A DNA stretch of 58,443 nt from Lachnospiraceae bacterium (GCA_021772075.1 JAETNQ010000021.1:1-58443); one strand, 5' to 3'. Positions 8,772 to 17,865 are shown, counted from the stretch's first letter. Notes: generated by a model not told the origin, from the letters alone. Translations and numbers: made by a program.

Positions 8772-9197
8772 TTATTCTTTCATGTATGGTACGAGGTACC
8801 GACCCAATTCCTGGTCCTCTACCAAGACGTGGTTAAACAAAAAGTCCTGTAAATGGTCTTTGATCTGGGGAACCATTTCTTCCGGATGTTTTCCTAGTGC
8901 GGGGAGGTCTATGTCAACAATGCTGGCCCGGAACACGGCATGGGATTTTTTGTGCTGGTTTGTTTGGGGATAATTGTATTTCAGCATCAGATCTTCCTCC
9001 GTGTAGAAATGGTAGGATGTATATTCTCTTAATTCGCAGACGATATCCAGCAATTCTTTTGTAGTGGTGTTTTGGCATCCATGCATGATAAGCTGTTCCA
9101 TTTCGCGGCCAATATGAAATAATATCTGATGCTGTTCGTCGATGGCCGGAACACCGCATTCCATTTCTTTGCACCAGTCAAATTTAAAGTCAAACAT
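8772..9197 (-). CDS. Bacteriohemerythrin
   Basis: A 141-residue four-helix-bundle oxygen or iron-binding protein. The diiron ligands are visible in order: His in DEQHQ (about residue 23), HFYTEE (His and Glu, about 58-62), QHKKSH (about 77-82), and HVLVED near the C terminus. Length and ligand spacing fit the bacterial hemerythrin family. GGAGG precedes the ATG. In anaerobes these proteins are thought to scavenge or sense oxygen or hold iron. It is a single gene, convergent with its neighbour. Confidence 0.93.
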   Translation of the reverse strand: MFDFKFDWCKEMECGVPAIDEQHQILFHIGREMEQLIMHGCQNTTTKELLDIVCELREYTSYHFYTEEDLMLKYNYPQTNQHKKSHAVFRASIVDIDLPALGKHPEEMVPQIKDHLQDFLFNHVLVEDQELGRYLVPYMKE

Positions 9198-9377
9198 ATA
9201 TAGATACCTCCGTTTGGAAATAGTTGTATGATTTGCATATTCTGACGATGAAATAAGTGGTATGATTTTATATTTTATAATAGGAGCATGTAGTATGCAA
9301 CTGTAAATTATGTAAAAATGAAAAGTAAAAGATAGGTCGGAGACAAAAGATAGTATTGGGAAAAGGAATAAAGAAAC

Positions 9378-9875
9378 ATGGGGGAAAAAGGACGGATGAT
9401 TTTGGGGATGGCGCCGGAACAGACGATAATTGCAATAGCGGCGGCAATAGCCATTTTATCGGCAACTGTTATGGCAATATTCTGGGCGGCACGTTTTTAT
9501 AAGAGGAAAAAGATGGGCTTCCTCGACGGATTGGAAGGGCATGAGTTTGAATATTTCTGTGCCAAGCTGTTGAAGGAGAACGGGTTTATCGAGGTGGAGG
9601 TGACCAAGGGAAGCGGCGACTATGGAGTGGATATACTGGCAGAAAAGGATGGTGTCACTTATGCGGTACAATGCAAATGCTATACGGATCCGGTGGGAGT
9701 CAAAGCCGTGCAGGAAGCATACGCAGGAAGGGATTATTATGACCGCATGGTGGGCGCAGTCATGACAAACCAGTATTTTACGGCGCCTGCAGTGAATGCG
9801 GCCCGGAAGCTGAAGATATTATTATGGGACAGGGGATATTTGGAAGATATGATGGGGGAGAATGGAGAATGGTAA
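9378..9875 (+). CDS. Membrane-anchored Mrr-like restriction endonuclease
   Basis: A 165-residue protein with one N-terminal transmembrane helix (about residues 13-36) followed by basic RFYKRKK. The rest is an Mrr-type PD-(D/E)XK nuclease domain: [12 protein letters not shown], then [10 protein letters not shown] and YAVQCKCY, giving the D...QxK catalytic set. The ribosome binding site is weak (AAAAGG, 11 bases upstream). Such small TM-Mrr proteins are common in Clostridia, with roles in DNA degradation or phage defence proposed but not settled. The next gene starts 46 bases downstream. Confidence 0.85.
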   Translation: MGEKGRMILGMAPEQTIIAIAAAIAILSATVMAIFWAARFYKRKKMGFLDGLEGHEFEYFCAKLLKENGFIEVEVTKGSGDYGVDILAEKDGVTYAVQCKCYTDPVGVKAVQEAYAGRDYYDRMVGAVMTNQYFTAPAVNAARKLKILLWDRGYLEDMMGENGEW

Positions 9876-9921
9876 AATGCAAACTTGGAAGATTGGATCG
9901 GGAAAGGCAGAGGATATGGCA

Positions 9922-11514
9922 ATGGATAGAAAAGAAATGATTATAAACGGCAGGACGGCGCTCGGCATAGAATTAGGTTCTACCAGAATCAAGGCGGTGC
10001 TGATCGGGGAGGACCATTCCCCTATTGCATCAGGGAGTTATGAATGGGAGAACCGGTATGAAAATAATATTTGAACCTATAGTCTGGATATGGTTTGGAA
10101 AGGTTTGCAGGACAGCTACAGCGAACTGGCTGCGGATGTGGAGAAGCAGTACGGGGTTGCTTTAGAGACGGTGGGAAGTATTGGTTTCAGCGCCATGATG
10201 CACGGATATATGGCATTTAATAAGGAGGGGGAGCTTCTGGCTCCTTTCCGCACATGGAGAAATACGATGACCGGGGAAGCGGCAGAGGAATTAACGAAGA
10301 TCTTCCAGTATAATATTCCCCAGAGATGGAGCATTGCGCATTTGCGCCAGGCGATTTTGAATAATGAGGAGCATGTAAAAGATATCGATTATCTGATAAC
10401 CCTTGCGGGATATGTGCATTGGAAAATGACGGGGAAAAAAGTATTGGGAGTGGGAGACGCTTCCGGCATGTTTCCGATCGATACGGATACCAAGGATTAT
10501 TATGCGAGGATGCTGGAGCAGTTCGATGAACTGACGGCGGAAGAAAAATATCCATGGAAACTGAAAGAGATCCTTCCTAAAGTATTAGTGGCAGGCGAAG
10601 ATGCAGGAACTTTGACGGAGGAAGGAGCAAAGCTGCTGGACGTTTCCGGCAGACTGAAAGCGGGCATTCCGGTATGTCCTCCCGAGGGCGATGCGGGGAC
10701 GGGCATGGCGGCCACAAACAGCGTGGCGGTACGCACAGGCAATGTGTCGGCAGGAACCAGCGTTTTCGCTATGATTGTTCTGGAAAAGGAGCTTTCTAAA
10801 GTATATCCTGAGATCGATCTGGTGACGACGCCGGACGGGAGCCTGGTCAGCATGGTGCATTGCAATAACTGTACCTCGGATCTGAATGCATGGGTTAATC
10901 TTTTTAAAGAGTTTATGATGACTATGGGCATGGAAGTTGATATGGATAAGCTTTTCGGAACTTTGTACAATAAGGCGCTGGAAGGCGACAAGGACTGCGG
11001 CGGTCTGCTGTCCTACTGCTATTTTTCCGGTGAGCCGGTAACCGGCTTTGAAGAGGGCCGCCCTCTGTTTGTCCGGGATGTGGACTGCAAGTTTAATCTG
11101 GCGAATTTTATGCGGACGCACCTTTATTCTTCTCTGGCAGCTTTGAAAATTGGCTCCGATATTCTGTTCAAGGAAGAAAAGGTACAGGCGGATGAAATTT
11201 TCGGGCATGGCGGCTTGTTCAAGACAAAGGGCGTAGGACAGGGAATACTTGCAGCGGCTATGGACGCTCCCGTATCCGTTATGGAAACGGCCGGAGAAGG
11301 CGGCGCATGGGGAATCGCGGTGCTGGCCGCTTATATGAAGAATAAGAAGGGCGGGGAAGATTTGGCCCATTATTTGAATGAATCGGTATTCGCAGGAAAC
11401 AAGGGAAGCAAGATGGAGCCTGCGGCAGAGGACGTGGCAGGATTTGACGCATTTATCCAACGGTACAAAGCAGGATTAGCGGTGGAAAAAGCGGCGGTAG
11501 AAAGCATCAGGTAA
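9922..11514 (+). pseudogene. FGGY carbohydrate kinase with an in-frame TGA
   Basis: The full reading frame is 530 codons, normal for a xylulokinase/ribulokinase-like FGGY kinase. The N-terminal nucleotide-binding motif [10 protein letters not shown] and the C-terminal [10 protein letters not shown] are present. A single TGA at 10072-10074 interrupts it after ENRYENNI; the frame resumes unchanged with [11 protein letters not shown]. Homologues have Trp at this place as I recall, so TGG to TGA is the simplest explanation. Unless it is read through or is a sequence error, the gene gives a 50-residue stub, and a restart at 10090 would lack the ATP-binding strand. The start at 9922 is preceded by AGAGG; 9916 is also possible. 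Confidence 0.8.
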
Positions 11515-11539
11515 ATCTGCATAGAAAAATAAGTCCATA

Positions 11540-11566
11540 TGAAACTTTTCCGGTATATGAATCGTA
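11540..11566 (+). promoter_or_regulatory. ECF-type promoter upstream of the sigma gene
   Basis: TGAAAC (11540-11545), a 17-base spacer, and CGTA (11563-11566). This is the -35/-10 pattern of ECF sigma factors such as Bacillus SigW and SigX, placed 35 bases before an ECF sigma gene, so autoregulation is likely. Confidence 0.65.
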
Positions 11567-11600
11567 TTACATATATAAGAACTTAGGATGAGGGGGCATT

Positions 11601-12158
11601 ATGCTGAAAGGTAAGGAAAAGGAAGCGGAGGCGCCGTTTGCGAAATATAAAGACATACTATACCGCGTTGCTTTTTCCAATATGAAGAGTAAAGCGGATG
11701 CCGAAGATGTGGTGCAGGAGGCCTTTTGCAGATATTTAAAGGCGAGGCCTTCGTTTGACAATGAGAACCACGAAAAAGCGTGGTTTATCCGGGTTGTTCT
11801 CAATATTTGCTATGATATCCAGAAAAGCGCATGGTTTTCAAGAACGGTAGCGTTTGACGAAGTGCCGGAATGCGAGATGAAGCATTTCCATCTTCCGTTT
11901 GTGGAGGAAGATGAAACATTATGGCATGTGATGGAGCTGCCGGCGGCTTACCGCAACCCATTGTATTTATTTTACTATGAGGATTATTCTATTAAGGAAA
12001 TTTCCCAAGTAATGGATCTGGGGGAGGGAACGGTAAAAACGAGGCTCCGCCGGGGCCGGGAATTGATCAAAGAACGGATTTTGCATGGGGCGGAAAGAAA
12101 GGGTATGGGTTCTATGGAAAGGACTCTGAAAGAAGGTGGCAGGGATGCGGATTTATGA
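11601..12158 (+). CDS. ECF-family RNA polymerase sigma factor
   Basis: A 185-residue sigma-70 family protein with region 2 (about residues 13-80, ADAEDVVQEAFCRYL then AWFIRVVLNICYD) and region 4 (about 115-165, LPAAYRNPLYLFYYEDYSIKEIS...GTVKTRLRRGRELI). It directs RNA polymerase to a specific promoter set. An ECF-like promoter lies just upstream, which suggests it activates itself. The gene overlaps the next by 14 bases. Unusually, no membrane anti-sigma gene follows: none of the three downstream products has a transmembrane segment. Confidence 0.93.
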   Translation: MLKGKEKEAEAPFAKYKDILYRVAFSNMKSKADAEDVVQEAFCRYLKARPSFDNENHEKAWFIRVVLNICYDIQKSAWFSRTVAFDEVPECEMKHFHLPFVEEDETLWHVMELPAAYRNPLYLFYYEDYSIKEISQVMDLGEGTVKTRLRRGRELIKERILHGAERKGMGSMERTLKEGGRDADL

Positions 12159-12603
12159 GTGGAATAAGGGCATGGCGGAAGCAAAGGGGATGAATAACGG
12201 GCTGGGGAAGTTGAATGCGAAAAAGTCATTGGATATATCGTCGGAGGGCAATAAGGTAAGGCAGGAAGAAGATAATTTCCGCAGCAGTCTCCAGAAGAGC
12301 ATGCACGTCCGGATGGAAACGAACACGGCTTTAAAAACAGGGAAAGAGGTTCCGGTAAGGGAGATCCCGTACAGCGAATGTGATATGGTGGAGGTCAACG
12401 TATTAGAGGGATATGTTCTTAAGGCCAGGAGAGAGAAAACAGGAGAGGGGGAAGAACAGGGAGTACAGCAGGTGTATGTGGAGAAAAAGAACGATGAAGG
12501 GGAAGTAAAGGCATATTTGTTCAACGGATCATATGTCCGGCAGGAGAGCGGGGATGAGATGGAGAAAATGGCTTATGCCGTGTTGAATCGGAAAGGGGGG
12601 TGA
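12145..12603 (+). CDS. Unrecognised soluble protein, ECF sigma operon
   Basis: About 152 residues, highly charged, no signal peptide or membrane helix. The ATG at 12145 is chosen because AAGGTGG lies 5 bases upstream; a GTG at 12136 is in frame. It overlaps the sigma gene, so it is translationally coupled. The N-terminal half is predicted helical (Lys/Asn/Gln rich). The second half has strand-like segments such as DMVEVNVLEGYVLKAR and QQVYVEKKND. No family is recognised. It could be a soluble regulator of the sigma factor or the first target product; neither is shown by the sequence. Confidence 0.7.
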   Translation: MRIYEWNKGMAEAKGMNNGLGKLNAKKSLDISSEGNKVRQEEDNFRSSLQKSMHVRMETNTALKTGKEVPVREIPYSECDMVEVNVLEGYVLKARREKTGEGEEQGVQQVYVEKKNDEGEVKAYLFNGSYVRQESGDEMEKMAYAVLNRKGG

Positions 12604-12606
12604 AAT

Positions 12607-13299
12607 ATGGGAATTGGCGGAATCAGCTTTTCCGTTCAGCATTATTTCAGAGAAGCGGTAAAAAGGAAATATGAAGGGGATGATGCGGAACGGTGGGAAG
12701 GGGAGGACTTGAAAAAAACAAAGGGGACTTTTGTGGAAAACCCGGCAGAAAGAAATGTGGAAAAGCCGCCGGAAGGCCGCAAGCCGGCGATACCCGAGAA
12801 AAACCAAGGCGCGCCCTATTCTTATCTGGCGAATGAAAACGGGGTGATAGAGTATAACGGAACAGTATTTACCTTGGACAACGAGAGAAAATGGCTATGT
12901 CTTGGAAATATTGATTTGAACCATATGGAACAGGTAATACGTATTCCGTTGTCGGAGGGCGGCTGCCTGATGGTGAACAGGAATAATATAGATGATCTGG
13001 CCAAGGCGATCGGCATGTTTTCGCCAGAGGATATCAACCGTATTTTAAGGGCGCTTAAGCTGGACGGCAAGGTACAGCAGATGAAGCGGGAGATCGAGGA
13101 AATGGAGGACGGCATCGGCAAGAGCAGCGAGGAACAGAATGCCGACAGCGTGGAAAATGCGGAAAAAGCAGCGGAGAAGAACGGAAAGACAAACGGTTTC
13201 AACGGATATGAGGGCGGCGGAAAGGAAGAAGGCGTTTTTAAGCTGAAAGAATGGCAGCTGGCTGCTTTGGTGGAGGAAAGAGATGAGCGGAATTTCTAA
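12607..13299 (+). CDS. Unrecognised soluble protein, ECF sigma operon
   Basis: 230 residues, three bases after the previous stop, with a GGGGGG-rich ribosome binding site. It starts MGIGGISFSVQHYFREA, then a Lys/Glu/Pro-rich linker to about residue 72. A folded-looking core follows (about 73-165), including GVIEYNGTVFTLDNERKWLCLGN and a helix-rich SPEDINRILRALKLD. A charged tail comes last. No signal peptide or membrane segment is seen and no family is recognised. The short GIS...YFR opening recurs in the next protein. Confidence 0.7.
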   Translation: MGIGGISFSVQHYFREAVKRKYEGDDAERWEGEDLKKTKGTFVENPAERNVEKPPEGRKPAIPEKNQGAPYSYLANENGVIEYNGTVFTLDNERKWLCLGNIDLNHMEQVIRIPLSEGGCLMVNRNNIDDLAKAIGMFSPEDINRILRALKLDGKVQQMKREIEEMEDGIGKSSEEQNADSVENAEKAAEKNGKTNGFNGYEGGGKEEGVFKLKEWQLAALVEERDERNF

Positions 13300-13765
13300 T
13301 GCGCAGATGTATTTCCGGACGGGAAGGGATGATTTGTTTCATGCCGGAAGGACTGGAAAAAGCAGGAAAGAAGGAGAAAGTTCCAAAAGTATCCGGGATT
13401 TTATCGGCAAGGAAGAGGATACCGAGGATAAGATGGATCTTATTAGAAGGCGAAAGGAAGAAATCGTCGATAAGGTAAGAAGGGGAGAGACAGAGACTTC
13501 CATTCCGATCGGCGCGGGTTCTTATACGATGAAGCAGTGGAATAAGATGATGCGGGGGCTGGACCAGGCGATCGACGACATGCAGGAACGGATCCGCAAG
13601 GATGAAGAAAAAGCCCAAGAAAAGAGGAATGATCCCGTTGCGGCCGATATGCTGGAAAATTTGCCGGGCGTAAATGTAAAAAAAGAAAAGTCCATAGCCA
13701 AAGAGGATCTTTATTACCAAATTACCGGAAAGGAGCGCTTTGACCCGGATACAGGGTTGGGATGA
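13283..13765 (+). CDS. Unrecognised soluble protein, ECF sigma operon
   Basis: 160 residues, overlapping the previous gene by 17 bases, with GGAGG (13272-13276) 6 bases upstream. It is mostly helical and charged, opening MSGISNAQMYFR. A motif ETSIPIGAGSYTMKQWNKMM (about residues 72-91) is followed by an amphipathic helix DQAIDDMQERIRKDEE. The C terminus is DLYYQITGKERFDPDTGLG. No family is recognised. As the last gene of the sigma operon it ends just before a strong hairpin. Confidence 0.7.
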   Translation: MSGISNAQMYFRTGRDDLFHAGRTGKSRKEGESSKSIRDFIGKEEDTEDKMDLIRRRKEEIVDKVRRGETETSIPIGAGSYTMKQWNKMMRGLDQAIDDMQERIRKDEEKAQEKRNDPVAADMLENLPGVNVKKEKSIAKEDLYYQITGKERFDPDTGLG

Positions 13766-13773
13766 AGATGAAC

Positions 13774-13797
13774 GGCGCCGCAGGGGAGTGCGGCGCC
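13774..13797. terminator. Hairpin between convergent genes
   Basis: GGCGCCGCA (13774-13782) pairs perfectly with TGCGGCGCC (13789-13797) across a 6-base loop. The T-run is poor, but the position between the sigma operon and the convergent DUF885 gene supports a terminator role. Confidence 0.5.
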
Positions 13798-13807
13798 TGA
13801 CTATTTG

Positions 13808-15646
13808 TTAGGATCGGTTGAGCAGGGGAAGCTGTTCCAGCTGCAATTGGAGATTGGTAAAGTCCGCCGGCCCGTTTTCCAGGTAAAATTTGTGGAAACG
13901 GTATTCACTGTAACCATTCTTCCAAAGTTTTTTTGCTTCTTCTTTTAAATTCATGATTTCCAGATAGCCTAAGTAATATTTTAAGTAATTGGTCGGTTCT
14001 TCTACAATATATTCATAAATGGACCGGGTAGTGCCGGGGTCGGAAATGCCCACGGAAGAAAGCATATGATGCACCTGGCTGTAGGAAGCGCCTTCGTGGT
14101 GGATGGCAATATCCAGAAGGGAATAGAGGCAAAGCTGTATTTGCCGGTCCAGTTTGTACATTTCATATAGGTATTCTGTTTCCGGCGCTGTCTGCCGCAT
14201 GACTTCTTTGGCGTAATCATAGGATTTCAATTCCACATACATCGCCCATCCTTCCACATAACCTCCATAGGAAAGGATGCAGCGGACAGGAGAGGTTCCC
14301 ACTTTTTGGGAAAAAAGCTGGCTGTATACCGTTTGGTAGAGATGGCCGGGGTAGCCCTCATGGGCCAGGGTGGTGTATAATTCGACTCCATAGGGATTGT
14401 TTTTAGGATTGATATAAATCACATTTTCCCCCATATCGTCCAAAGGAGGGGTGAGGTAAAAAGCAGGGCTACAATATTCCTGGAGGTTTCTGGAAATGGC
14501 TTTTACAGTACAGACGGGCATGGTATTTGCCGCCACATCTGACAGGGCCGGAAAATCGGAAGCCATCATCTGTTGAAGGTTTTTCAACATATCCGCAGGC
14601 TCGCTGTAGGCGAAGGAACTGGAGCTTAAGCCGGAGGCGGAGAGAAGTCCTGGCTGCTTCTGGAGCAGAGAGCGCATGGCGTTGAAACTGTTGCGGAAAT
14701 CCTGGAGCAAAAGCAGCTTAATCTCATCCATATCCCGATAACATCCGGTGTTGGAGCGGATGAGGTAAAGGTAATAGTCTTTTCCTTTGGGGTAATAAAA
14801 AAGGCCGTTTTCATTCTGGCCGCTTCCTTTGAGGAGGATCAGTTCATCCCCCATTTTCTGGTAAGCGGGCAGCATAACGGTAGTAAGCAGTCTTTTATTT
14901 TCTTCTAAATAGGTGTTTTTTTCCTCTTCTGTGATAATATGCTGATCGATCAGTTTGTTCAGGCGCTCCTCGAAAGTGGAATTAAGAAAATGAGATCCGT
15001 TTTCCAGGGATTCTTTATCCATGATCGTGTCGCATTGGTCGATGACTTTATCCACAGAGTAGTCCGGCATAAATAATCCCTGCTCCGACTGGTCTTTGAG
15101 ATAGGAAGCAATTCCCTCAAAATAAGTGTCGGTCTGGTCTAATAAAGCAAGATAGTCCTCGATATCCCGTTTGTTTCGAAATGAATATTCGGCCAACAGA
15201 ATGGGAAGCTGTGATTGCATGCCGGAGGATGGAGAAAGAGGATTGGCATAATAATAGAGAGCCATCCCCTTTGCTTCGTTTTCCAAATAAGGCAGCAGGA
15301 GGCGGTAGGTATAGGATTCCTGCGTCCCCAGTTTGCTGCTGTCAATGGAATGCAGGGTTTCCAATGCGGAGGCTAGTTCCTTCAAAGAATTGTCCCTGCG
15401 TTCCATCGAATAGGAAGGCAGGGAGGGAGTATAGGAATCGATGCCGTAATTGGCGGGATCAGCGACTGTATAGTGCATGTTCAGTGTATTCCCGCTCAGT
15501 TCCGAGATGAAGAAATCAGCACAAAAACGGCGGAAGTTTCTGGCATCTTTGCTTAAGAAGAAAACCGCAAAGGCGGAGAAAACGAGAAACAGAGCCATGG
15601 CGCATAAAGTAGCTTTGAGTTTTCGGGAAAGACGCATAGTTTTCAA
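13808..15646 (-). CDS. DUF885 family putative metallopeptidase
   Basis: 612 residues with an N-terminal membrane anchor or uncleaved signal (about residues 11-31), so the bulk is probably outside the cytoplasmic membrane. The DUF885 zinc-type motif AHEGYPGHLYQ appears around residue 428. The family is related to carboxypeptidase-like metalloenzymes and its physiological substrate is generally unknown. The TTG at 15646 has AGGT about 9 bases upstream; an ATG at 15637 is an alternative. It is transcribed alone and converges with the sigma operon. Confidence 0.85.
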   Translation of the reverse strand: MKTMRLSRKLKATLCAMALFLVFSAFAVFFLSKDARNFRRFCADFFISELSGNTLNMHYTVADPANYGIDSYTPSLPSYSMERRDNSLKELASALETLHSIDSSKLGTQESYTYRLLLPYLENEAKGMALYYYANPLSPSSGMQSQLPILLAEYSFRNKRDIEDYLALLDQTDTYFEGIASYLKDQSEQGLFMPDYSVDKVIDQCDTIMDKESLENGSHFLNSTFEERLNKLIDQHIITEEEKNTYLEENKRLLTTVMLPAYQKMGDELILLKGSGQNENGLFYYPKGKDYYLYLIRSNTGCYRDMDEIKLLLLQDFRNSFNAMRSLLQKQPGLLSASGLSSSSFAYSEPADMLKNLQQMMASDFPALSDVAANTMPVCTVKAISRNLQEYCSPAFYLTPPLDDMGENVIYINPKNNPYGVELYTTLAHEGYPGHLYQTVYSQLFSQKVGTSPVRCILSYGGYVEGWAMYVELKSYDYAKEVMRQTAPETEYLYEMYKLDRQIQLCLYSLLDIAIHHEGASYSQVHHMLSSVGISDPGTTRSIYEYIVEEPTNYLKYYLGYLEIMNLKEEAKKLWKNGYSEYRFHKFYLENGPADFTNLQLQLEQLPLLNRS

Positions 15647-15725
15647 TAGAATTACCTGACGATATTTCTTTTACTATATGCATATGCCCGGAAAAATAAA
15701 AAATGTATGAATGTCAAAGGCCTTA

Positions 15726-16709
15726 TTAGAGCAGGAGGCGGCGCAGTTCTTCGCCGCTTTGCGGACTTAGGTAAGCCGGGGCGATATCGAAGACGGTCTT
15801 GCATCCGGTCATTCCCTCCGACCGCATCCGGAAAGCCGCTCTGGCATATGCAACGATGACCGATGCTGTGAATTCGGGATTGGAGTCGAGTTTCAGGCTG
15901 TATTCTATTACATGGCTGTTTTCCTGGTTCCATCCTGTTTTTCCGCTTCTGATGACGAAACCGCCGTGGGGGATGCCGCTGTGGTTTTTATCCAGTTCGT
16001 CCTGCGTGATAAAATGGACGGTGGTGTCATAATCCGAAAAATAGTTCGGCATGGTTTTAATTTCTTCCGCAATTTTATTCCGGTCCGCCCCTTCTTCTGC
16101 AACGACAAAACACTCGCGCGTATGTTTGTCCCGCACGGAAAGCTGAGGATTTTCACCGTTCCTTACGGCTTTCAGGGCCTTTTCGGAAGGAATCGTATAT
16201 TGTTTGCCATCGGCCACTCCTTCGACTCTGCGGATGGCATCGGAATGCCCCTGGCTGACGCCTTTGCCCCAGAAAGTGTAATCGTTTCCCGCTGGCAGGA
16301 TGGCGTTGGCATAAAGGCGGTTGAGGGAGAACATGCCCGGATCCCATCCAACGGATATCACGGCAATATGGCCGTTTTCCGTGGCCGCTTTATCAACTTG
16401 TTCAAAATGCTGCGGTATTTTCGCATGGGTATCAAAGCTGTCTACGACGTTAAAATATTTGGCATATTCCCTGGTTTGTTCCGGAAGGTCGGCAGCGCTG
16501 CCTCCGCAGAGAATAAGTACGTCTATATCATCCTTATATTTTGTGACATTGCCGGCGCTGTATACAGGAACGCCCTGCGTTAATATTTGCAGCGCCTCCG
16601 GGGCGCGGCGGGTAAATACTGCTTTCAGCTCCATGTCTTCATTCTGCCGGATGGCGCATTCGATTCCTCTGCCAAGATTTCCATATCCCATAATTCCTGT
16701 TCTGATCAT
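15726..16709 (-). CDS. ddh: meso-diaminopimelate D-dehydrogenase
   Basis: About 327 residues. The NADPH-binding GIMGYGNLGRGIE at the N terminus, VFTRRAP, LILCGGSA, VVDSFDTHAKIP and ISVGWDPGMFSLNR are all characteristic of Ddh. It aminates tetrahydrodipicolinate in a single step to meso-DAP for lysine and peptidoglycan synthesis. The start at 16709 is chosen because GGAGAG lies just upstream; an in-frame ATG at 16721 also exists. It has its own promoter, divergent from the transketolase operon. Confidence 0.95.
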   Translation of the reverse strand: MIRTGIMGYGNLGRGIECAIRQNEDMELKAVFTRRAPEALQILTQGVPVYSAGNVTKYKDDIDVLILCGGSAADLPEQTREYAKYFNVVDSFDTHAKIPQHFEQVDKAATENGHIAVISVGWDPGMFSLNRLYANAILPAGNDYTFWGKGVSQGHSDAIRRVEGVADGKQYTIPSEKALKAVRNGENPQLSVRDKHTRECFVVAEEGADRNKIAEEIKTMPNYFSDYDTTVHFITQDELDKNHSGIPHGGFVIRSGKTGWNQENSHVIEYSLKLDSNPEFTASVIVAYARAAFRMRSEGMTGCKTVFDIAPAYLSPQSGEELRRLLL

Positions 16710-16815
16710 TGTTCTCTCCATTTCTGCGCGGCTTTTGTCTCAGTTTTGTTGAGGCTGCGCATTAACAAGTTTGTGTCTGTGCGTGTTTGGTTATGCTATC
16801 AAAAAATTTATCCTC

Positions 16816-16845
16816 ATTATATTCTCTGTCGTTTGCCCGTGTCAA
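16816..16845 (-). promoter_or_regulatory. Promoter for ddh
   Basis: On the minus strand TTGACA (16845-16840), an 18-base spacer and TATAAT (16821-16816), about 105 bases before the ddh start. Confidence 0.65.
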
Positions 16846-16879
16846 ACTCCCAAGGGCAAAAATATAATTTTTTTCATGA

Positions 16880-16908
16880 TTGACAGTTCAGAAGCAGTAT
16901 GGTATATA
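16880..16908 (+). promoter_or_regulatory. Promoter for the transketolase operon
   Basis: TTGACA (16880-16885), a 17-base spacer and TATATA (16903-16908), divergent from the ddh promoter about 35 bases away. Confidence 0.65.
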
Positions 16909-17037
16909 GAATTATGGAATATAATGAGGAAAAACGCAGGAAAATGTATGAAAAAAATAAAATATAAACGAAGATAAGAAAGAGGAATGCCGGGGCAGCA
17001 GATGGGCGGATTTGACGGAAAGGAGAATGGTTGTAAA

Positions 17038-17865
17038 ATGATAAATCGGGAATTGCAAAAAAAGGCCAATGAAGTGCGGAAAGGAATCGTGACATCAGTA
17101 CACAGTGCGAAAGCGGGGCATCCGGGCGGTTCGTTATCCGCAGCGGATATTTTTACTTATCTATATTTTGAAGAAATGAATATAGATCCTGAGAACCCGA
17201 AAATGGAGGACAGGGATCGTTTTGTATTATCCAAGGGGCATACGGCTCCGGGGTTATATGCCGCGTTGGCGCACCGGGGATATTTCCCGGTGGAGGATTT
17301 AAAAACATTGCGCAAGGTCGGCTCTTATCTGCAAGGGCATCCCGATATGAAGCAAATTCCGGGCGTGGATATGTCCACCGGCTCTTTGGGGCAGGGGATT
17401 TCTGTGGCGGTCGGAATGGCTTTGAGCGCGAAAATGAGAGAAAAGGATTATCGTGTATATACTCTTCTGGGAGACGGGGAGATTCAGGAAGGCCAGGTCT
17501 GGGAAGCGGCTATGTTTGCCGGACACAGGAAATTGGATAACCTGGTCGTAATTATAGATAACAATGGATTGCAGATCGACGGCAGGATTGATGATATATG
17601 TTCCCCTTATCCGATCGATGAAAAATTTGCGGCATTCCGGTTCCATGTGATTCATGCGGATGCCCATGATTTTGACGATTTGAGAAAAGCATTCAGGGAA
17701 GCGCGTGAAACAAAGGGGATGCCTACGGCAATCATTGCCCGCAGCACGAAAGGGAAAGGAGTATCCTTTATGGAGAATGAGGCTTCCTGGCATGGGATGG
17801 CTCCAAACGACGAACAATATGCAGTGGCCATGGCGGATCTGGAAAGGATTGGTGCAAGTTTATGA
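17038..17865 (+). CDS. Transketolase, N-terminal (thiamine-binding) subunit
   Basis: About 275 residues, equal to the N-terminal third of full transketolase. Visible motifs are KAGHPGGSLSAADI, SKGHTAPGLYA, the thiamine-diphosphate motif GDGEIQEGQVWEAA with its downstream NN, and GKGVSFME. It works with the next gene's product in the non-oxidative pentose phosphate pathway. The start at 17038 matches the conserved N terminus and follows AAAGGAG. The gene overlaps its partner by four bases (ATGA). A two-gene transketolase is normal in Clostridia and not a frameshift. Confidence 0.94.
   Translation: MINRELQKKANEVRKGIVTSVHSAKAGHPGGSLSAADIFTYLYFEEMNIDPENPKMEDRDRFVLSKGHTAPGLYAALAHRGYFPVEDLKTLRKVGSYLQGHPDMKQIPGVDMSTGSLGQGISVAVGMALSAKMREKDYRVYTLLGDGEIQEGQVWEAAMFAGHRKLDNLVVIIDNNGLQIDGRIDDICSPYPIDEKFAAFRFHVIHADAHDFDDLRKAFREARETKGMPTAIIARSTKGKGVSFMENEASWHGMAPNDEQYAVAMADLERIGASL

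Noticed and set aside
10072-10074. TGA read as tryptophan genome-wide
   Set aside because: TGA is used as a normal stop elsewhere in the window, for example at the end of the sigma factor and VWA genes, so a changed code is not supported.
10585-11460. Long minus-strand frame opposite the FGGY kinase
   Set aside because: It is the mirror of a strongly supported gene and shows no recognisable motif or ribosome binding site.
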